Shown piece by piece: positions 58,159 to 64,000 of a DNA stretch of 64,000 nucleotides (positions are counted from its first letter, which is position 1; each line of letters begins with the position of its first letter). The stretch is taken from NCBI GenBank assembly GCA_947652605.1, contig OX393576.1:10938575-11002574 (forward strand), in the 5' to 3' direction. This DNA is from Elmis aenea. Taxonomy: Eukaryota; Arthropoda; Insecta; Coleoptera; Elmidae. Below the pieces are notes generated by a model that saw only the letters and a list, made by a program, of their open reading frames with translations, did no database searches and was not told the DNA's origin. The position numbers and the translations under genes are program-made.

Positions 58159-58815
58159 CAGGGTGTTTCTTAAGTATTGCAAAAAAATCGGGAAATAATT
58201 CCTTATCGAAAATTAAGGGCGGTCTTTGATATAAATATTTTTTTAGACGTCTCCTTTCGGAGCTACACACCCCTAAAGGGGAGCGGTAAAATTAGTTTTT
58301 TATTTTATTTCTCAAATTTGGATAAATGTAGGAGAATGATATTTGGTAGATGTTTTGTACTTATTAAAAGATTTCCCATAGTAATATTTTCAATCATCTC
58401 CCACCTTCACTGACATAACCAAACCATGGTAACCACCAAAATAAATCGTTTTATACTGCAATATTAATTTGATGGTTCATGTTTACTTATTTTATTTTTT
58501 ACTCAAAAACTGTAGGTTTTACGAGAAAAACTAGAGAAAAAAAGAGTTTCTAAACAAATCAAGCTTTTAATTGCAAAATTTCAACCCACCAAAAAGTTCT
58601 GATAAAAAAAACCAACAGGGATCGCACTTTTCAGCCCCCTGTGAAAGTGGGACTTGATTGAAAATTTTACTATGGAATACCTTTCAATAAGTATAAAACA
58701 TCTAATAAATATTATTCTCCTACACATCACCAAATTTGAGAAATAAAATGAAAATCTAATTTTACCGCTCCCCTTTAGAGGGGTGTAACTCCGAAAAGAG
58801 ACGTTTCATATAAAA
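58159..58815. mobile_element. Foldback element family A, copy 7 (centre and outer right end deleted)
   Basis: CAGGGTGTTTCTTAAGTATT start with a complete outer left arm to CTCCCACCTTCAC (58410). It jumps to CCAAACCATGGTAACCACC at the centre and then the right arm as far as CTCCGAAAAGAGACGT near 58803, without the terminal CACCCTG. Confidence 0.84.
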
Positions 58816-60532
58816 TACGTAAAATTTGTATATCTTATATCATAATTATTAAAACAGGGCAATTTTATGGATAAACGCAATTTTTATCGAAGATTAAAGA
58901 CAACTGTTACTTCACATCACCTGCAGGGTCGCCTTATGGCTAATATTTTCAAGCAAATTAAATCGTTTTTAATTACGGATCTTTATGATTAGGCTGATTT
59001 AAGAAATAGCTTATTTAAAGCACCTATACCTTAAATTTTTCTGTTTTCTTTTGGAGAATTCTTTGTTTTTAAATGTATCCAAGCTCCTTTTGAAAATAAT
59101 GCACGCACGAAAAAAAAATTTACACAATGTTCCAGTTTTGCCATATTTTTGGGCCGAATTTATAATGAATATTTTAACTTTTTTTATATGAACTTTTAAA
59201 ATAAACTCTTGCTGTGAGCGACAGAACCCTTCATAGCTTAATATTCATGGTTAATGGAGATTTCTGGCAGTGACACCGAATGAGTGATAAATTTACAAAA
59301 TGCTTCACACTTTTGTCTGAGTCGCTCTTTGTTGGCTTCTTAAAATATAGGAGTATATGTTTAGGTCATTTTTTCAGTACTTTGTTTATACAAAAATGTG
59401 GTGTATTAGTGAAGCAGGGTTACGACCGTTTTTTATAGGGTATTTCGCTATCTTACTTTACCAAGAGGCTTAGAAGTGTTATACGTACCTCAGAATTTAA
59501 ATATGGAAATAATATTTTACGTTAAGGGACAACTTTATTGTAAATTTATGTAACATATTTACATGAAAAAGATTCAGGTGGCTACGTGCCAATACGAGTC
59601 AGTACAGAGACATAAAGTTTTGGTTCATTGCTGGAAAATTGCTATTATTTTAATGAGTCGTCCGCCATTCCTGAAACATCGTAGAGCGAAAGTACATTTT
59701 TAAAAGTTTTACTTAAAAAAGAAATCTTATTGATCTTTCTAACGATACTGGCAATATCGCAAAAATTCTAAAAACAATAGACACATTTGAAACACTATTT
59801 TATAATTTTTTTACATGTTTATTTATAACAGGACATTTAATTTAAAAAGATTTGTTTAAATTCGCCTTTGTATTATTTGTAATTCAGTACATGAATCTTT
59901 TTCGTCATTATCTTTCGGAATACCATGTTATAAATCATTTTACAAAATTAAAATTTTTTGAAGGAGTTCTGTTAAAGTAATTTTTTGTAATTCACTATGG
60001 GGATCTCGTAAACGGTACGACTTCGGTTAAATTAGGGCAAAGTTGTATATTCAGATGCTTAATAATTTGACGCAAACAGACCTTATCTAGCTTTTTTATT
60101 TTTTGAAATATAGGGGGAAAAGTAAAAAAGTGCATTTTTGTTTTTTGTCCGTAACTTTTTTATTTGATATCAAACATTTCTGTAAAAACTTTTTCATGGC
60201 CACTTTTTGCAAGGAATCAAAATCCCCAATTATATTTTCCATGCGCCGTTTCGCTTTTTTAAACCATCATCAGGCAATTTTTTTAAAGGACGCTATATCT
60301 GATTTTAACGCCACTTTGTAGAGCATTTTATTTTGAATTCGACAATATATAACACCTCACTTTTTTGAAACAATTGTTGAAAAGGGACAAAGACAATAAT
60401 TATTTACCATGTCGATTAGGAATTTTTCAAAATAAAATATTTTCCGACTGTAGAAATGTTATATTAAGTAAAAATTAAGTAAAACTCGTTTAATTGAAGT
60501 GGTGAATATTTAGAAATACTCCAACCATTACT
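58816..60532. other. Unassigned stretch
   Basis: No gene or repeat recognised. Confidence 0.45.
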
Positions 60533-60683
60533 GACCGCTTACCTGAATACGAAATTTCAGGAAAGGTATAATTAAAGAATTTCTGCAGTTCGTGTATTGG
60601 CTTAGCTCTCATGCCTAATTACTTTCTGCAGTTCGAGTGATACTTGAGTACAATTGATTAAAATTGCTGCAGTTCGAGTGCGC
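60533..60683. repeat. Partial copy of the 46601-47250 TIR element
   Basis: Matches 47098-47250 almost throughout: CTGACCGCTTACCTGAA, AGGAAAGGTATAATTAAAGA, and three CTGCAGTTCG motifs at about 60585, 60628 and 60668, ending GAGTGCGCC. Only the right-hand end is present. Confidence 0.85.
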
Positions 60684-60756
60684 CCATCTCAGCGATGTTT
60701 TCCGCATCTGTTAAGATTATTTCGAATTCATCATAATGTATTTTTTTATGAATAAG

Positions 60757-60825
60757 GCTGGCGCCCCCGTATCTTGGCGCCCCCAGGCAATCGCCTAGAG
60801 TCGCCTAATTGTAAAACCGGTCCTG
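60757..60825. mobile_element. Fragment of a hAT-like MITE
   Basis: GGCGCCCCCGT, GGCGCCCCCAGG and TAAAACCGGTCCTG form the right end of a CAGGACCGGTTTTA-type MITE. The other end was not found. Base composition contrasts with the flanks. Confidence 0.5.
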
Positions 60826-62089
60826 AGTATGGACCAAAGATACTCGAAATGTATATGTTTTAATAAGAAATTGATTCTGTATGACTGATTTGGAATAAAT
60901 TCACAAAAAGATCAAATTGATTTAGTTCAAATAGTGTACAAGTTAAAGTGTTATTATAACAGCCAAGTCACAATTCGTTTGCTTAATTATTAGTCCCCCA
61001 TTGCCATAAACTTTTGTAACAACTTATTTCAAGAGTGTTTACAATGTAAGACAGATGTCCTAGTAAACTTTTTGTGTAGGAGGAAAATTAAATTTTATTT
61101 CCAATTTCCTGTTATTTACAACTTTCAGTTTATTTCTTTATAACCGTTTCGTATTAATTATAAGCAATTAGTAATTTAATGTTTGTATAATCGCAGTTGC
61201 AGTAAATCACAAGTTTTGAAAATTTTCACCTCTATCCCAATTTCAACCATCTTCAACTACGACAAAAAAACTATTTTTAATTATTGAACCGCTTATTATG
61301 AAATTGGTTATGTCCGTCGTTTTTTGTTCCGAGATGTTTAAGAATTTCCATTTCAGTCGATTTAAAAATGCTGATAAAGTCTATCAAACTTGCCCACGTG
61401 CCTCTAAATTTAAATATGTATATGTAAATTTATTGAGGAAATATTTTTTTGAGAATTCACTAACTGAATATTTTTGTTCTTTACCATAAATGGACTTACA
61501 CCAATTTCATCATTTTGAATTATTAATATCATTAAATTTTAATTATTTCAGTTTCAATGTCGCTTGAGTCGTTTGAGTTCAGTTTTATTGATAAATGAGC
61601 CGTTTATTTAAAATTCGCATAAGTCACTTTTATGTTATTTTGAGATATTAAATGTACTTACATTTTAATGTGCATAAAAATATTTATGCTCACTATAGGA
61701 AAATTTCGCTTATATTTGTTATCTCGGTTACTTATATTTTTCTCAGTATACATAATTTCGCACAGGCGTTAACAAATCGCCATTTTTTATTTATGTAAAG
61801 TGACTTAAGCCGATTTCAAAATTAACAGTTTCTAAAACTACCGACTTGTTGATTTTTTTATCTGATATGTTTTCATCAACTGATATTTGTTAAGACAGTA
61901 ATTTAAGAAAATTGATAGGTAAATTATGTAATATAAGTGATTTATATAATGTATTTCATTATAAGTTTATTTAAGTTTTTTTTCATTATCATTAATATTC
62001 ATAAAATACATAAGTAATAAGTAAATTCATAAGACCATTTTGAAATATCAGTAGAATTTTGTTTGAAAATTAGATTAACAATTGATTAA
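60826..62089. other. Unassigned A+T-rich stretch
   Basis: Nothing recognised. Confidence 0.45.
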
Positions 62090-63352
62090 TTAACCATTTG
62101 CGCTAGCTACATTTTTAAAATGTTATACAGGGTGTTTTTTACGCTTGGTCAAACTTGTGAAACTTTAAACATCGATAACTCAATTTTTTAAATACAACAT
62201 ACTATTTGTTTTTACGTAGTCTTGTAGAAAATGTCATTGTCTTACAAAAACATTAACCATGTTTTATACCTAAAACTAATATTTTTCGAGTTGTCGCGAA
62301 TTTATTGTAAATTATTCGGGCAATGTAATATTTTCGAGTAGGCTATGACGGTACCCAGTGGTAATTTTGAAACAATTGAAAGATAAAAACAAGAAACTTG
62401 TAATATTATCATTTCCTCCCTTATTTTCGACATTTTTAATAATGTAGATGTAATTCTACTATTTTTTCGTTCAAATCGAGGTTTCTACAAATTATGCATT
62501 TATTCATTGGATCAGTGTGATGGGACAATTACTAAATCCTATAAACTAATTTTTTGTGTTTCTACAGTATGATTTTCGGTTGCACCGGAAACAGTTTCAA
62601 CCCTAACCGTTTTTTTTTTAAATTTTAAGATAAGACTGGTCAGTGACTTTTGTTTAATCAACGTTCTTTTCGCGAACTTAATTATCTATCGGTTTTTAAG
62701 AGATTGCAAACGAGCAAAATCAATTATATGAAAAATATTGTGGCCCTGATAAGAAACCTCGATATAAACGTAAGATTGGTAAAATTACATCTACAATATA
62801 AAAAATTTCTAAAATTCGAAAGGAATAGATAATAGGTACTACAACTTTCTTGTATTTATCTTTTAATTGTCTCAAAGTTACCGCTGTCTACCTTCATAGC
62901 CTACTCGAAAATATTACGTTGATTTATAATAAAATCGCGATTTCTCGTAAAATATCAGTTTTAAGGATAAAACATAGGGAATTTTTTTGAAAGACAATCA
63001 AATTTTCTACAACACTATGTAAAAACATATAGGGTGTTGTATTTAAGAAAAATGAGTTATGGAAGTTTAAAATTTCACGAGTTTGTCCAAGTGTAAAAAA
63101 ACCCTGTATAATATTCTTAAAATGTAGCTAGTGCAGAGTGTTAAATAATCTATTGTCAATCTAACTTTTAAACGAAATTCTACTGCCTTTTTAAATAACT
63201 TAAATGTTAAAAAAGTGCTGTATCGCTCAAAATTTTCATAAAAATGTAAATTTTACGAAAACGGTTGACTTTAGACCCATGTAACCTTATACATTTTTTT
63301 AAAGTAAATTTTAAGAGGAATTCAAAAATGTAATAATAAACAGGATGTTCTA
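62090..63352. mobile_element. Foldback element family D, copy 2 (outer left end missing)
   Basis: Left arm from GCTACATTTTTAAAATGTTA and CAGGGTGTTTTTTACGCTTG, matching 54740-54790. The inverse at the right includes GTGTAAAAAAACCCTG near 63095 and GAAAACGGTTGACTTTAGAC near 63257. GTAGGCTATGACGGTACCCA near 62337 pairs with TACCTTCATAGCCTAC near 62889. More diverged than D1, and the array-type flanks are absent. Confidence 0.83.
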
Positions 63353-64000
63353 TTTAAAATTATCAAGTTTGAGTTCGTTTACGGTTGAACCGGAAGTCGC
63401 ATTGCAACCTTAATATTTTCATCGAATCCGAAAAATACCATAACGCTCAGATACAACATTTCATTGTTATATCTGCAATAGTATTCTAGATATTTGTCTG
63501 TTGCCATACTTTTGCGCATCCCTGTATAACGTATTTCATATAAAAGTTTATTCATGTATTGAATCATTGTCGTCAATAGGAGTAGGTAATGCAGTTTTTT
63601 TAAATTTCACTTTGTTTTAAATTTGGAAAATAATTGTGGTAAATTGAGGGTAGACTCGCATAGGAAAGCAAATCCATCAATATGCCATTTCAAAATAAAT
63701 GTATTTGCACTTATGTTTAAGGTTAACAATAAAATTTCTATTGACGAAAATAGTAATAATTTTAAAAGAAATGCAAAAAAATGTTTAAAAATAAAAATAC
63801 CATACATTTTTTTAATCGTAAACAGCTTTAATTTATTTTCCGCAGATGACTTATGTTACTTTAAATCTTTAAAACAAACGGCTCAAATTCGAACAAGAAA
63901 TAAAATACTACTGTTTGATCGCAATACGTGTTTAAAAAAATTGTAATTATCTAATAGATATTTGTATTCAATAGCGAATTCGATTGTAAAATGACACGGT
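63353..64000. other. Unassigned A+T-rich stretch to the window end
   Basis: Overlapping frames on both strands near 63607-63946 are A+T-driven and show no motif. Confidence 0.4.

Noticed and set aside
63607..63946. Overlapping frames of 66 and 107 codons
   Set aside because: Both are driven by A+T composition and show no motif.
1..64000. tRNA, rRNA or snRNA genes
   Set aside because: No cloverleaf-like or conserved RNA sequence was noticed by eye. A dedicated scan such as tRNAscan-SE or Infernal would be needed to exclude them.

Overview
The window looks like A+T-rich eukaryotic nuclear DNA, most likely from an arthropod and probably an insect with a large, transposon-rich genome. It has spliced-gene architecture, very little coding sequence, insect-style non-LTR retrotransposons, hAT-like MITEs with 8-bp target duplications, and several families of long palindromic (foldback) elements. 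No rRNA, tRNA, operon or CRISPR locus was recognised. Species assignment is not possible from the sequence alone.

Host gene content is minimal. The best host candidate is one 186-bp exon at 41480-41665 (+) with clean splice sites and symmetric phase 1-1. The rest of the window reads as intronic or intergenic DNA. Weaker coding-like islands lie at 17247-17384 (+), 31267-31524 (-), 33306-33566 (-) and 50597-50695.

Layout. At 0-4.9 kb there are two copies of one LINE (LINE1, minus strand). Each is broken by a different palindrome: family A at 695-1775 and family B at 3124-4764. B1 itself carries a 143-bp hairpin MITE. At 6.3-10.3 kb there is a LINE2 fragment, a TIR MITE, a hAT MITE and a 319-bp hairpin element. 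At 11-18.9 kb there is a second A copy, a foldback element whose arms are short tandem repeats (13453-14073), a TIR element with a gag-like relic (15475-16812) and a 708-bp foldback (18114-18821). At 21-24 kb there are broken A pieces. At 24.8-27.35 kb LINE2 is split by a 5'-truncated LINE3 with an 8-bp target duplication. At 29.7-32.7 kb there is an A copy, two hAT MITEs around a LINE tail, and another foldback. At 35.4-45.5 kb there are two B copies, a hAT MITE, a LINE1 scrap, an RNase-H LINE with a 13-bp target duplication, the host exon, a MULE-type remnant with a SWIM zinc finger, and an RT scrap. At 46.6-47.25 kb there is a TIR element with repeated CTGCAGTTCG motifs. At 51.2-52.7 kb a hAT-like element contains a complete family A palindrome. 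At 53.16-56.66 kb a roughly 170-bp tandem array is interrupted by a hAT MITE and a 1.67-kb palindrome. At 58-63.4 kb there are further partial copies.

The most distinctive theme is a group of long palindromic elements sharing CAGGGTG...CACCCTG-like termini, several flanked by TA. Family B encodes an insect helix-turn-helix resembling DUF4817 in its central region, which gives a possible link to a DNA transposase source. Assignments to families are by eye, without database searches.
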